DNA of 64,000 nt, taken from NCBI GenBank assembly GCA_963971575.1, contig OZ020616.1, positions 35,754,306 through 35,818,305 on the forward strand, written 5' to 3'. The notes below the pieces were generated by a model that was not told the origin of the DNA, made no database searches, and saw nothing but the letters and a program-made list of their open reading frames with translations. The translations under genes and the position numbers were made by a program. The stretch comes from Liopterus haemorrhoidalis. Lineage: Eukaryota; Arthropoda; Insecta; Coleoptera; Dytiscidae. This document shows, in pieces, positions 9,836-21,199 of this stretch. The number at the start of each line of letters is the position of its first letter. Position 1 is the first letter of the stretch.

Positions 9836-10690
9836 TCTTCTTACATACTCGTCACGTGTTCTATCCACTGTAATCGTCTACTTCTCGTTTCTTATAAAAG
9901 ATTATTATTTCTCTTTATTGAGTAAAACAGTTTAAAAAATCCAAAGCTAATAATTATTGCTGTATCTTTAAATATGTCTGAGACAAATTGCAAGTTCATT
10001 TAGAGAAATGAACAGTTTAATTTCGTTCCTTCTGATACGAAGCCACTGATAATTTCAAAGGTAAACAAGAACTTTAAAATCTGTATAAATTTATGATAAA
10101 ATTAAACAAGTTTGCTACGTAATCCTGAAAACTGAAAGATAAACAAGAGCGAAATGTATGTCATGGCAATATTTACAAAGTATAAATCCAAAGTGACACG
10201 AAGACGAATCGCTGTTTTCTTGTTTTTACTTAAGCTAATTTTCTCGTGCTAGTGTCGTATACATGTGATTTATCGTATGCGTCAACTAGAATGCACGAAA
10301 ATGAATAGCTGACTTATATACGTTATGTTACTGTATAGACTAGTAAGCATATTTTATTGTTGCTTCACGACCCAGGAAAGGAAATTGCTAACATTTCCGC
10401 TTTATATTCAGATTAATAACACTCTTTATATACATTTATGAAACTATAAAAAAAATATTACTTTACAAATAATTTTATAACAAGACTAGCTATAAAACTC
10501 GTTTCATACAATATGAGAATATGAAATAGGCTACGAGGTCACGAGGATTCTTCATTCATTTCAAAACCGCGAAAACGTTAAGGAAAGATGTCTTTTGGTG
10601 TTAGGAACGTAAATTCTCGGCGTTTGCTATCATATATTACAAATTAGTTATGCAAAATTTCTTTGTATACAACATTTTTAATTAAGACTC
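9836..10690. other. No recognised gene
   Basis: Unique-looking AT-rich sequence. Read on both strands for transposase, RT and tRNA signatures; none seen. Confidence 0.5.
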
Positions 10691-11750
10691 ATGGCTGGTA
10701 TTATAAAGCAAAATAGTTTGGTAGCTACTAAATTTTAGTTAAGAGTTAAACTAATTTAACCCATAGATTTCGGTATTATAAAGGTTGGTTTAATACACTT
10801 CCCAACTAAATCTACAAACTAAATTAGTTGACAGATTTTCTGGGTACTAAATACTAAATATTAGTACTAAATACTAAATACTGGGTACTAGTTGGCAATT
10901 ATATTTGTATTACATTTGAATAGTAAGCAATTTGTTTACATTGAAATAACTTGTTTTTATTATTTATACTAAAACATATATTTCATAATTAATAACTGCA
11001 AAGTAAGTAATAATATTGTACATAAAAAAATACATATGAATAGATTTATATATGAAACAACACACAATTTTAATTGGGTACGGCTTCTGTTGCCATTTTG
11101 AGCAATTCTACGGCAATTATGTCCCAATATTTTTGTTTTCAACAACACTAACATTATCAGTTTTTTTGTTTTCCACTATATTTTTATATTTATGCACTAT
11201 ATCTCTTAATTGTTCTTTTTCAAATTATGTATAATTTTTGCCTCTATTCCGTTTTTTTTTTCATTTGAAATACTTTTTATTTTTCTACTAATTCTTTTTC
11301 ACTGTCAATGTTATAGGTTATAAACGTTAAAGTGTTAAAGCTACAACAGAGAAACCGCGAAATATAGTATAGGCATCTACCGGTCAGTTGCATAACTAAC
11401 GTTCGGTCGGTAAATCTTGAGACTAAATTATTTTAGTTGTGAACTAGTTAGTTAGTTGGCTGTCCTGATTTATAATACAGAAATTAAATAACTTGTTATA
11501 TTAGTTATCAACTAAATTTAGTTTACAACTTGTCTATTCCAAACAATTGGGTGGAACTAACCAGAATTTTTATTTTTGTAAGTTGTCATTAACTATTTTT
11601 TTATATATTGAAGTTGGCTTTTCCTGAACAAAATGATCAAAAGCTTCAATCAATCAGTAAAAGTAACTAGAATTGAAAATCTAGTTCCACCTAAACCAAA
11701 GGAACAGACTTTAGTTGGACCTTTAGTTAGGTTTTTATAATACCGGCCAT
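10691..11750. mobile_element. Non-autonomous DNA transposon with inverted ends, 1.06 kb
   Basis: The left end ATGGCTGGTATTATAAA is matched in inverse by TTTATAATACCGGCCAT at the right end (one difference). Both sub-terminal regions are rich in short AACTAA/TTAGTT motifs in opposite senses. Interior frames are about 60 codons and show no transposase motif, so this looks like a MITE-type derivative. I could not see a clear target duplication, so the superfamily is open. Confidence 0.65.
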
Positions 11751-12449
11751 CAGAGTTTGGAATTTAGTGACCTGGTGTCTTGTTCTGGTCGATCTTCAAT
11801 TTAAACTTTTGTATCGGCAACATATCACACTTTTGAAAAAGCCATGTAGAGCTGACCTTGGCTAATACGGCTTCGGACATGATATGAGCACATCTTTTAG
11901 GCATTTTGTTAGCATTGCTGTTATTGTTCAATCATTTGTTTCTAGCGTGTTCTTCGCTCATTTGAAAGCTGAACCCGGCGTGGTGCCCTTTCTGATTCAG
12001 GCATATTTGCCCTTTGTTCTTTAAGCCTTTCATTTTATTTCTGTTCCTGTGCGCGTTCGCATACAATTTATTCTTCTCCGGAAGCAGCATTTATCATTGG
12101 AGGCATATTGAGACGTAATTTTAGGGATTTTTAGCAAAAAAAAAATAATAATTCTAGAGTTTTCAGCTGAAATTAATAGACTTATTGCCAATAATCAGAT
12201 TTCAACTAAAATAAAAAGTCCACCAATATGTACGAGCATAAATATTTGAACATAGATTTGTCGCCAAAAATTTGTCTAATAGCATTCATTAAATTTAAAT
12301 AATGTTTTCAGTTTTTTTTTTTTTTAAGTTTACAATATACAAACCGAAAATTACTGGTTTTGATTATAATGATTAACTAAAACTTTTGTTTAATTTAAAT
12401 GAAATGTGATGTAATATATTATGTACAAACTTATATTCTTCTTATTCCT
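11751..12449. other. No recognised gene
   Basis: Spacer between the inverted-repeat element and a LINE remnant. The part around 11770-12120 is slightly less AT-rich but gives no readable domain. Confidence 0.45.
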
Positions 12450-12975
12450 CTTCAGCTTTTCCCTGCAGTATTTAGGGGTCACTGTTCTTACTTTTTCTTT
12501 TTTATTCTGTCTTGTTCTGTGTATCTCCCTCGTTCAATCCCTTCTCACTCAAGTCTTGTACGATACTATCCTTCCACCTTCTCTCAGGTCTTCCTCTAAC
12601 TCTTCTCTCTTCCACCTGTAAGTAGTTCATTCTCCTCCCTACATAATTCTTATCTCTCCTCATACTACCTCCATACCAGTAAAGTCTTCTTTCTTGCATC
12701 TTCTTTGAAACCTCTACTACTTTAGCCATTTATCTTATCCTTTCGTTCTGCATCCTATCTCTTCTTGTCTTGTCCATCATCCGCCTCAACATTCTTATTA
12801 CTGATACACCCAGCTTCTTTTCCTGGGCTTTCTTTATAGACCATGTCTCGCTACCATAGGTCATAGCTGGCCTCACCACTGTTTTGTACACTCTGCCTTT
12901 GGTATTTCTTCCGATTCCCCGATCACACAACACCCCTGACACCCTTTTCTATTTCATCCATCCTACCAACAAACT
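12450..12975 (-). pseudogene. Endonuclease-RT LINE, C-terminal part
   Basis: The minus strand from 12942 reads GVLCDRGIGRNTKGRVYKTV, then VRPAMTYGSETWSIKK and a RMLRRMMDKTRRDR stretch: the RT thumb region (K-x-YR-TV-RPA-x-YG-ETW, then RMLR-M-TRRDR-RN-IR). A frameshift near 12730 leads to RRLYWYGGSMRRDKNYVGRR and RGRPERRWKDSI, the H-MRR and GRP-RRW blocks that close this LINE group. The RT active site is missing. A short imperfect hairpin (CCATCCTAC...GTAGGATGG, 12958-12992) abuts its 5' side. Confidence 0.82.
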
Positions 12976-12992
12976 TAATTGTTGTAGGATGG

Positions 12993-13185
12993 AAATGTGA
13001 CATTTGATTTTAAATACTGATACAGTAACATCGTCTTGATAATAACCTGTTTATGACATAATTTATATTTTTTACGTACGATGTTTCATGTGTTATATCA
13101 TAATTTTTAACTTTTAACCTCGTATTTACCTAGGATTGGTACATACATGACCTTCCACAACTTTATTCACAGTTTATGATAACTG
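12993..13185. other. No recognised gene
   Basis: AT-rich spacer leading into the hammerhead-like motif at 13186. Confidence 0.5.
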
Positions 13186-13240
13186 CATATCACAGGCTGA
13201 AGATGCATTTACTACAATGAATGCGAAACGTCCAATGATT
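13186..13240 (+). ncRNA. Hammerhead-like motif, Penelope-type terminus (weak)
   Basis: CTGAAGA at 13197 fits the CUGANGA core. It is followed by one extra base, a stem GCATT/AATGC, GAA, a short palindrome ACGT and C. This is the same order as the hammerhead-like motif in the Penelope element at 35560-35604. Stem I is poor (ATCA/TGAT across an internal loop), so cleavage activity is doubtful. It may mark the end of a Penelope remnant whose coding part is gone. Confidence 0.3.
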
Positions 13241-13396
13241 TAATTTATTTATTTCACCTACATGACGATTTAAATAGAAACACTATTATTATACCGACTC
13301 GTCAAGATCATCCACTGATATATATATTAATGATAACAATAATAATTTTATTTATCAAGAGTTTTGAATAGTTTTAAATATTATTAAGTAAAAATC

Positions 13397-13625
13397 GTCG
13401 GCCTTGGTAGCGTAGAGATAGCGCTCCTGCTTCACGAGCCAAAGGTCCCGGGTTCGAATCCTGGTTAAGGCATGGATGTTTGTACTGCGTAGTACTTTAT
13501 TCTTAAAGCTTCAGATTTTGAGTTTACAACCAAACTATTAACACAGTGCGCGAGACTTAAATACGTACATGATAGTGTAATAATGTTAAGTATGGGGAAG
13601 TGTGCTGAATTTAGAAAAAAAAAAA
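13397..13625 (+). mobile_element. SINE with tRNA-Val-like head
   Basis: The head folds as a tRNA: acceptor GCCTTGG with the 3' side TTAAGGC, D arm GCG...CGC, T arm CCGGG-TTCGAAT-CCTGG and a perfect box B GGTTCGAATCC (13451-13461). CAC sits in the anticodon position. The anticodon stem does not pair, so it is not a working tRNA. A body and a poly-A run near 13614 follow. The duplication AAAAATCGT flanks it at 13388-13396 and 13626-13634, which fits LINE-driven insertion. Confidence 0.8.
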
Positions 13626-13634
13626 AAAAATCGT

Positions 13635-16178
13635 ATGTAAACGTAGTTGAAATTGACATCATTGTTTTAGTAACTTTTATTACTCACAAATATTATTATA
13701 TGATAAAACAGTAAATTATTATGGAACAATAAATGTGTTACTATGACGACTTCCGCAGTATTCGCCACACTTCCACTCATATATAATGTTATTTCAATTC
13801 TCCTACAAAATTTACACTCCATTCATCATATTTACATTCTCCATTATTTCAATATGTTTGTAATGTGATTTATAAACAGATGCGCTAAAATTCATTGAAT
13901 AACAGACACATAATTCACAGTTAGTATTTATTATTCCATACAATGTCATTTAAACGAGCTACTTTGTACTCTTGGAAATAGTTAAAATTTAGGGCACGAA
14001 CATATTGCGCTTTGCTGCACTACGTGAAAATACGTGAATATTGCATTCGAATAGTATATGTTACAACAGTATGGCGCTGGAGAAAATTACACGTCAAACT
14101 GCATACATAGTGTAATTTTGGAAAACTCGCACGTAATTAAACAAAACAATTTAAGATAACGATCTAAGTAATGCGAAATGTATATAGTCAATGAGACAGC
14201 GTTCACTGTTATGGTAATGTGAAAACTCTGAGGATAAAGTAAAATTATAGACCCTCTCAAGAACTGCTAATTTGGAAACTATAATCACTCCTACTAATTT
14301 CTAAATGACAATGTTAGTTTCAGATAATGGATATAATGTCAAAAAGTTAAATAATTAAATTACATACTTTGAAATTAAAATTTATTTTATGTTTGTTTTG
14401 TTCAACTCGGTTTTCAAGACAATTACGAAGATCCTCCACAAACTAAAGATGTTAAGTGTATAGTTGACTTCAATGTGTCCTTGACTCAAGATTATTAAAG
14501 TAAAGATTGTCTCGTAACTTCTGACCAATCAGAGCTTGAGAGGGAATACGTCACACGTATGCGTAGTTCAAACTAGCAGACGAAATTAATATAGATGTTG
14601 CATGTTTTTAAATGTTTTTATTGACTATTGTCATAATAGATATATATTTCAAGACAGTTCTACTGAATAAATTATAAATAACAACCTAAGGAAATTTTAT
14701 ATTGATTTATATAAAATTTAAGGTCATGGGTATTTGTGTTATAGTTAATAAATAACAATAAAATCGAGTACAAATATAATTTTAGGTATATTTAAATTAA
14801 AATAAAAAAATAAATTGCTATAATAATGCAGTAATTAATAAAATTGGAGGTTATATCTGTTTTTAAAAAGGGCTGGACGTATTTTAACGACATTGGGTAC
14901 AATAGAGTAATCAGGACCCTAATCATATATAGGCATAGTATCTCAAAATTTTCTTTCTTAGGGGGTGTTTTTAGGTTAAAACTGGTACTAAAAAATTTTA
15001 AATATTTCCTTTATAAACAAAACTATCTGAACGGAAAAAACTATACAATAAAAATTGTTTATAAGAAAACAAATCTTATTTGTTCTATGCATTTTTTTAA
15101 TTTAATGAGTATTAGGGTAATTATCGGCGGACCCTAAATTTGAAATATTGAAATATTTCACTTATTATTCCCTTCACATCAAAAATGAATATAAGAAAAT
15201 TTATTTTGAACGAAGAAACATTCCTTTCGAAGAAAAAATAAATCAGAACAAGTAGAAAATCAAAAAATTAAACGACATTTTTATATCTATAGCAAGAAAT
15301 CAAACTTCACGTATATATAAAATATACGATAAACAAACACTGACTTCCCGTTAGCATACGGATGACGCGTAGCCTCTCTATTTACTCCCACAACTACAAG
15401 TTACGAGACAACCTTATTCTTTAATAATCTTGTCCTTGACTAGCATAGATTAATTTTCAAAGAACGCTTGGTAAGCCCTGAATATATATCGAGAATGCAA
15501 ATGTACCTGGGCGACAATATCGGCTTCTTTAGTTAATAATCGGGCGCAATCACAATACGTTTTTTCGCTGAACTTATAACTAAAGTTTGTTGTTTGAAGA
15601 ACTTTGTACTTTACATAAATTCGTTTTTGATTCGAAGTAACGGAATACAACAATACGAATTGTATGATAAATTTTGCATGCGAAATATCAAAGCAAATAA
15701 ATTATTTAGGACTTTTTTTCTAAAAATAGGTTAGGTAAAAAAGTCCTGACTGTAATTATTAATTTCTATACTATTTTTTCATGATTACCTATATCTAGGT
15801 ATAGGTGATTTCTATGCTTTAAGCGGTACTATTTTTTTCTGAGCTCTTCATTCTAACTTCTAATTCTTATTCAATTGCAGTAGCTCTTGATTTGTACGCA
15901 GTTTTCTTCGTTTTTTCCTATTTTCTTAATACTTTTAATTGGGTAATTTATTTGCCTATTGTAAATTAATCTATTTAAAAATTACATCTCCTGGGAGTAG
16001 AGTCGTCTTTTGAAGGTGTTACCGGCATCTGTATGCACTTTGCACAGTTAACCGTCATTAATATTCGTTTTACCATTATAAAAACAATAATTTTCGAATT
16101 GAGTTTTTGACAATACTCTACTGTCAAAATGTTTATTACAGTCACTTGCAAAGCGTTTCCATAGCTATTACTTATTAT
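13635..16178. other. 2.5 kb without a recognised gene
   Basis: AT-rich, no domain seen on either strand. The 97-codon frame at 14844-15137 has no motif and a low-complexity hydrophobic/basic make-up, consistent with chance in AT-rich DNA. Two short inverted repeats occur: AGGACTTTTTTTC...TAAAAAAGTCCT (about 15708-15748) and ACCTATA...TATAGGT (about 15788-15808). Confidence 0.5.
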
Positions 16179-16602
16179 GTTATTTTGACGTCATCAAATC
16201 AATGACGTTTTCCCTCAACCGTCCCTCAAGTTAGTGACTCATTTAAACTCCATTTACCGTAACTCTGAAATGACGTCACATTTGAAAAACTCACCTTGTT
16301 GCCAATTCGTAAAGTGTCAAAAAAAGTTAGGTTATATCGAACAACTTGTAAAAATATATTGAAAACCAATATTTCCTATGGAGGAAAAGAATTAATGTAA
16401 ATTATGATGCACAGCAGTTCTTTCTACCCGATTTGTCGCGAAATTTATGGTTTATATTTTATTAAGTGTGTAATGTAGTATTTAAAAAATAAATAAATAA
16501 ATTTCAATGTATAAGAATCATCAGAAGTATTTGTTTTTAGAAATGTGTCGTGTTCTGTTAATACAATTTACTTTAATTTTTCGCCTAGTGTCACATTGAC
16601 AC

Positions 16603-16720
16603 AGCGGGTTCGGGAAGCAAACGCGGAGTGTTCCGAGTCACACTGTTTAACTCCAGACCGTTCGAATAAACCCTTTTAGACCTTTTCTCGAACGCTCCGA
16701 GCTTGCTTCCTGAACCCACT
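16603..16720. repeat. GC-richer imperfect hairpin
   Basis: The arm AGCGGGTTCGGGAAGCAA (16603) is matched in inverse by TTGCTTCCTGAACCCACT (16703-16720). The inner parts also pair (CGGAGTGTT with AACGCTCCG), for about 33 paired positions with several mismatches and a spacer of about 50 bp. It stands out against the AT-rich surroundings and may be a short palindromic MITE. Confidence 0.6.
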
Positions 16721-17143
16721 AAATGATATCGGAAAGCAATGATAAAGAGTCAAATTTTTTATTATTCGAATAGAAATTTTTGAATTTCAGATGTAAGATA
16801 CAATTTTGTTTCGAATAATGAATATTCAAATATTATTTCCAGTCGAACAATTTATTGCCGCTAGCTGCAAGTGTAAATTTCATGAGTATGCTAAAATTAA
16901 TTTTCGATGATAATAAACCGTTCTACGTAACAGACCTGTAGGTTAAAATTACAAAAAAACAAAACGTAACAAATGTAAATAGAACATATTTTATTAATCA
17001 TATATAATATTTGTTTATCGACCAAGATACAAAATTAAATATTGTTTTTGTTCACTTACATTAGGTACAAATTATAAAACCTTTTAAAATATACAAACAC
17101 AATATACAGATAAAAGTACGTTATAGAAATATCACCCATCATA

Positions 17144-17606
17144 TTTGATATCTATTACTCTTTTATAAGTTTTAAAAAACCCTTAAATTTTGGACTCAAA
17201 CGCTCTGTTAGAAATGGTAGTTTACTAAGGTACCATTGCAATTTTTAAAAATTTACTCTACCAATATCTCGAAAACTGTTGGTACGATCAAGTTAAAATT
17301 TGATATCTACAACTCTTTTATGAGTTTTAAAAAACCCTTAAATTTTGGACTCAAACGCTCTGTTAGAAATGGTAGTTTACTAAGGTACCATTGCAACTTT
17401 TAAAAATTTACTCTACCAATATCTCGAAAACTGTTGGTACGATCAAGTTAAAATTTGATATCTACAACTCTTTTATGAGTTTTAAAAAACCCTTAAATTT
17501 TGGACTCAAACGCTTTGTTAGAAATGGTAGTTTACTAAGGTACCATTGCAATTTTTAAAAATTAACAACCAATATCTCGAAAACTGTTGCTACAATCAAG
17601 CTAAAA
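17144..17606. repeat. Tandem array, period 155 bp, three copies
   Basis: Units start at 17144, 17299 and 17454, each opening TTTGATATCTA and containing GTTTACTAAGGTACCATTGC; a fourth start is cut at 17607. Units two and three are nearly identical, so expansion was recent. The array truncates the 3' side of the transposon-derived gene that is read from the minus strand just beyond it. Confidence 0.92.
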
Positions 17607-17609
17607 TTT

Positions 17610-18211
17610 GATATTGATTGAACAATTTGGGGAAGTTCCATTAGACCACGTCTTGGATCGTCCTTTTTATATTTAAAACCTATATTTCTTAAAATCTTCC
17701 AAAGGGAAGTCTTTCCACCATCATACAGTCTCCTTTCATGTAATTTTATATTAATAGTGTCGACAGTAACATGCTCTCCTAAAATAAAATTAATTTATTA
17801 AGAGTCCTCACGTAGAGATGTTATGTCCTTACTATTACGGTACATCTCATAAATTATATTACGTATCCCAACTGTTGTAAAATTGTCTAATTCTACAACA
17901 GATTTAGTACGTGTTCGTTTCTTTTTCGGGCTACTGACAGTTTCATTTCTTGCTTGTTGTACTGCCATTTTATTTATTTTAGAAATACTGACATCTAAAG
18001 CAGCTACAACTCTCTAAAAAGTTAATTAAAAATTATTTGTAGAAATATATTCAAGTGAAAAGACCATACATATAAACTAAATTTTATATTTACTCACATC
18101 TCTGACACATTTCACATCCATTAAAGGTCCACCATTGTCTCGCTCTCTTTCAAAATAATTAATAAGAGACAAAACCATCCTTTGAGCACGGCTACTAAGA
18201 GCTTTGGGCAT
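17610..18211 (-). pseudogene. Transposon-derived gene with intron(s), DDE-transposase N-terminal type
   Basis: Exon 1 (18211-18098) encodes 38 residues beginning MPKALSSRAQRMVLSL and containing FERERDNGGPL. A GTGAGT donor (18097) and TTTTTAG acceptor (18014) bound an 84-nt intron with the frame kept. Exon 2 (18013-17812) reads RVVAALDVSISKINK, a basic SSPKKKRTRTKS stretch and VELDNFTTVGIRNIIYEMY. A second GT...AG unit (17811-17779) is only 33 nt, too short for a normal intron, and it contains stops. Exon 3 continues GGKTSLWKILRNIGFKYKKD and PRRGLMELPQIV. From memory of the family, this is the helix-turn-helix region that precedes the DDE domain in a group of insect IS630/Tc1-related genes. 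The catalytic part is missing because the frame runs into the 155-bp array. Four TGACGTCA palindromes flank it. Confidence 0.6.
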
Positions 18212-18303
18212 TTTTACTTTTAAATTACAAATATATTTAAAAAGTATAATATATAACCTCACTTAATTTCTCACTAAACGTCAACCTGACGTCAAAATAA
18301 CGA

Positions 18304-20001
18304 TTGAACTATCCAATTTAAAACCGACAACATTGTATAAAATTACCAACATGAAATAAATAAATGTACTAACTGAGTTATGGATTGATGTTGATTAAAA
18401 CATATCATAACGTTGGTACTTAAATAAACCAAGTGTGACGTCATCTCACGTTTATTGTGAATGTAGTTTACAATTGTTTATGAATAACAAAAGTGAGTGA
18501 AAGAACAACTCAACCTAAAATGAGATAAGGTGGGGTTGAGGTGAGAATGAGGTGAGGATTAGGAACGTTTATGAATTCGGACCTTAGATTGTTTGCTCTC
18601 TATTTGGATAACTTTTCTATTTCCGGTTACAGAAAATTCTTAAAACTAGATGTAAGCTTAAACTCATTAAACTCTTTTTTGCAACAAGGCATTAGTGTCA
18701 TAAGATGCGTTTCGACGATGGGGTGAGTGATTTGTTGTTCTTCCAATTATCTGTTTATTAGTCAAGTATTTTCTGAAACAAGAGCATTTAAGGCCTCTGA
18801 TCTAAGACTATTAAAAAAGCTAAAATAATCGGTAATATATTTTTTCGCCTCGTTCTGTAAATTTCATATTCGTATATAATAACCTTCATATTCTTACTTG
18901 CTGCATAAAAAGCTACTACAATATGCCATTAAAATAACGGTATTACGCATTACTTCTTTGCCAATCTGATCTGATTATAAATTTGTATTCGTACTTATCC
19001 ACTCAATTCTCATAAAATTAAACACTTATAAAGAAAACATTATACTAAAAAGCTCCAGACTAATCTTTAAATAAAAAAATAGAGAAAAAATATCCTTAGT
19101 GTAAAGAAAAACTATTACACATTTTTTAGCTTATTTCTCGTCACGAAGAATATTTGATAAGGTTAAAATCAGGACCAGACTTATCTATCGTGACACATTA
19201 AAGTATGAAACATAATTTCATTAACTACCATTAGTATATAACTAATTTATCTTTTTGCCGAAGTTTTCACAAACTTTGTATATTATAATTACTTTGTAAC
19301 TTGATTGTTAGGTATACAAAAAGTATTATTACAATAAAAATACATATGATGAGATAACATTCAATACGTGACTTGTCACATAAATTTCGAAATTGAAATA
19401 TTAAGCGAGGAAACGAAGCAGTGAACTTCCGATTTTTGGCGCAGTAAGATGGATTTACATGCGGTTTGGTGCATTCGATTCGTTAGAGCCTCAGGAAATT
19501 TTGTGAACCAACGCGATCAATGCAAAATGAAAAACTGCATTTGTGCATAAAAAAAAATGCATTGGAAAAATGCATTTTCCAGAGATGCAAAATCAAAAAT
19601 TTATAACTCCTTATCGTCTCCTAGAGTTTTATGCAAATTTGATACAAAAGCAGTTGAATCACGTTACTCGGGGGTTTTTGGGGTCGCTGAATCCGAATAT
19701 CGCAATAGCGAATGTCTCCGAAGTTCGTAGTGCCAAGGATCTGGTACCCAGGACTACCAACCTTGTATACTGAAACTAATTTTTTTAAACGTAGGCGCCT
19801 TTGGCGCGTTTGTCCGACGGTAAAGAAAATAAAGCGCCAAAAACTCTATTGAAGTTTTTTAATAACCCATTAAGTGAGGCAAACTTCTGGTTCGTTCATA
19901 GACAAGCCGAATCGGTCAATTTGAAAATATTACAAATTGCAGGAAAACACAAACCTATAATGGAAGTTTTCGGTGTATTAAAATATACAACAGCTATGTT
20001 T
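18304..20001. other. No gene; one possible dispersed repeat
   Basis: Mostly AT-rich DNA. At about 19640-19790 a less AT-rich piece (TACTCGGGGGTTTTTGGGGT, CGCTGAATCCGAATAT) resembles a kind of short dispersed sequence I have seen in insect genomes but cannot name. Frames at 19543-19773 and 19801-20016 show no domain. Confidence 0.4.
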
Positions 20002-20991
20002 AAAAAATTTATGTGAAGTGTGAATTTTCACACATTTCAGGGTTTCGCAGGTATTTAGTAAGTGAATAATGATTATTTGGAATGCCAAAACAAATTTTAT
20101 GTTAAAATATATTTTTTTTTTTTTGTTAATTTTAATTCGAATGCCTAATACCATTATGTAAGTTTCAAAATATGTGCAGTATTTTTTTTTTTATATAGCA
20201 AGGTTCCATAAAATTTTGAAAAAATTCCTCTTAGATATATAATCTAAAAATATTAAGTGAAGGCGGAATGCTGAGTGTGTAGGACATATTTTGCTTTGTA
20301 GTATTCACTGTAAAATGAACAATATTTTAAAAATAATTTATCATCTCGTAATCTAAGAGCTTTAAAAACAAATTTTATGTTAAAATATTTTTATGTTAAT
20401 TTTAATTCGAGTGCCTAATCCCTTTATTTAGGATTCTTAATATGTGCAGTATCTTTTTTATATAGCAAGGTTCATTAAGATTTTGAAAATTGCGCCTATG
20501 GCTCATTGGTTGTTTTTAGTCATAGCTCCTCCCTTTGATTTCGTGTACATTCAAACAGAATCAAATTATAATTTCAACTATTTCCACTGGTTATTAAATT
20601 ATCAAAAATTCCTGTTGTAGTATTCCGGTTCACACCAATATACATTACTTAGAATTTTTTCAGATTTTTAGTTTAAACCATCTGGGCTACAGGGTGTGGG
20701 ACAAAATTTTTTTTGCACAATTTTGGCAAAAATCGCTTCGAAATAATTTATTTTGCAGAAATAAAAATTTGATCGTTAATCCACGTACCAAGGGCTTTCA
20801 TTTGATACCCTACTCAGAATTTAAAAAAAATATATATTTTTTTTTTCGATGAGCACATATTTGTTTATATTTTTAGGATGATATGTTTCTTAGATGTTTT
20901 AGTAATTTTCCTATGTGCGGGTCAAAGAGTTGTATAAGCATGCCAAATTTCAATTCTCTAGCTTTAGCCGTTTGGCTATAATTTTTACCGA

Positions 20992-21033
<42 letters not shown>

Positions 21034-21085
21034 GACAAAATGACGGTATAAGGGTTTTTTGGTCATACCTACAAAACCCTAAAAA
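20002..21085 (-). mobile_element. DINE-1/Helentron-like element, copy 2
   Basis: Read on the minus strand it begins TTTTTAGGGTTTTGTAGGTA, has a long GTCT array (as AGAC at 20995-21032), and ends with GTGTGAAAATTCACAC and CTTCACAT near 20010-20040. It differs from copies 1 and 4 by a partial internal duplication: a block of about 130 bp (CAAATTTTATGTTAAAATAT through TATATAGCAAGGTTC) occurs at about 20090-20215 and again at 20370-20490, separated by unrelated sequence. The internal tRNA-like box of copies 1 and 4 is absent. Confidence 0.78.
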
Positions 21086-21199
21086 GGAACTAATAAAATA
21101 ATGTAAACCTATTTTAGTTAAAAACTTTTATTCAAATAAGAATTTATTCTTATTTCATCCATATAAATCATCAAATTTAAATAATCGATTTTTCGTATT

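Noticed and set aside
13397..13470. Functional tRNA-Val gene
   Set aside because: The anticodon stem does not pair, and the head continues into a SINE body with poly-A and a target duplication.
14844..15137. 97-codon frame
   Set aside because: No motif, AT-driven composition, no splice or start context that stands out.
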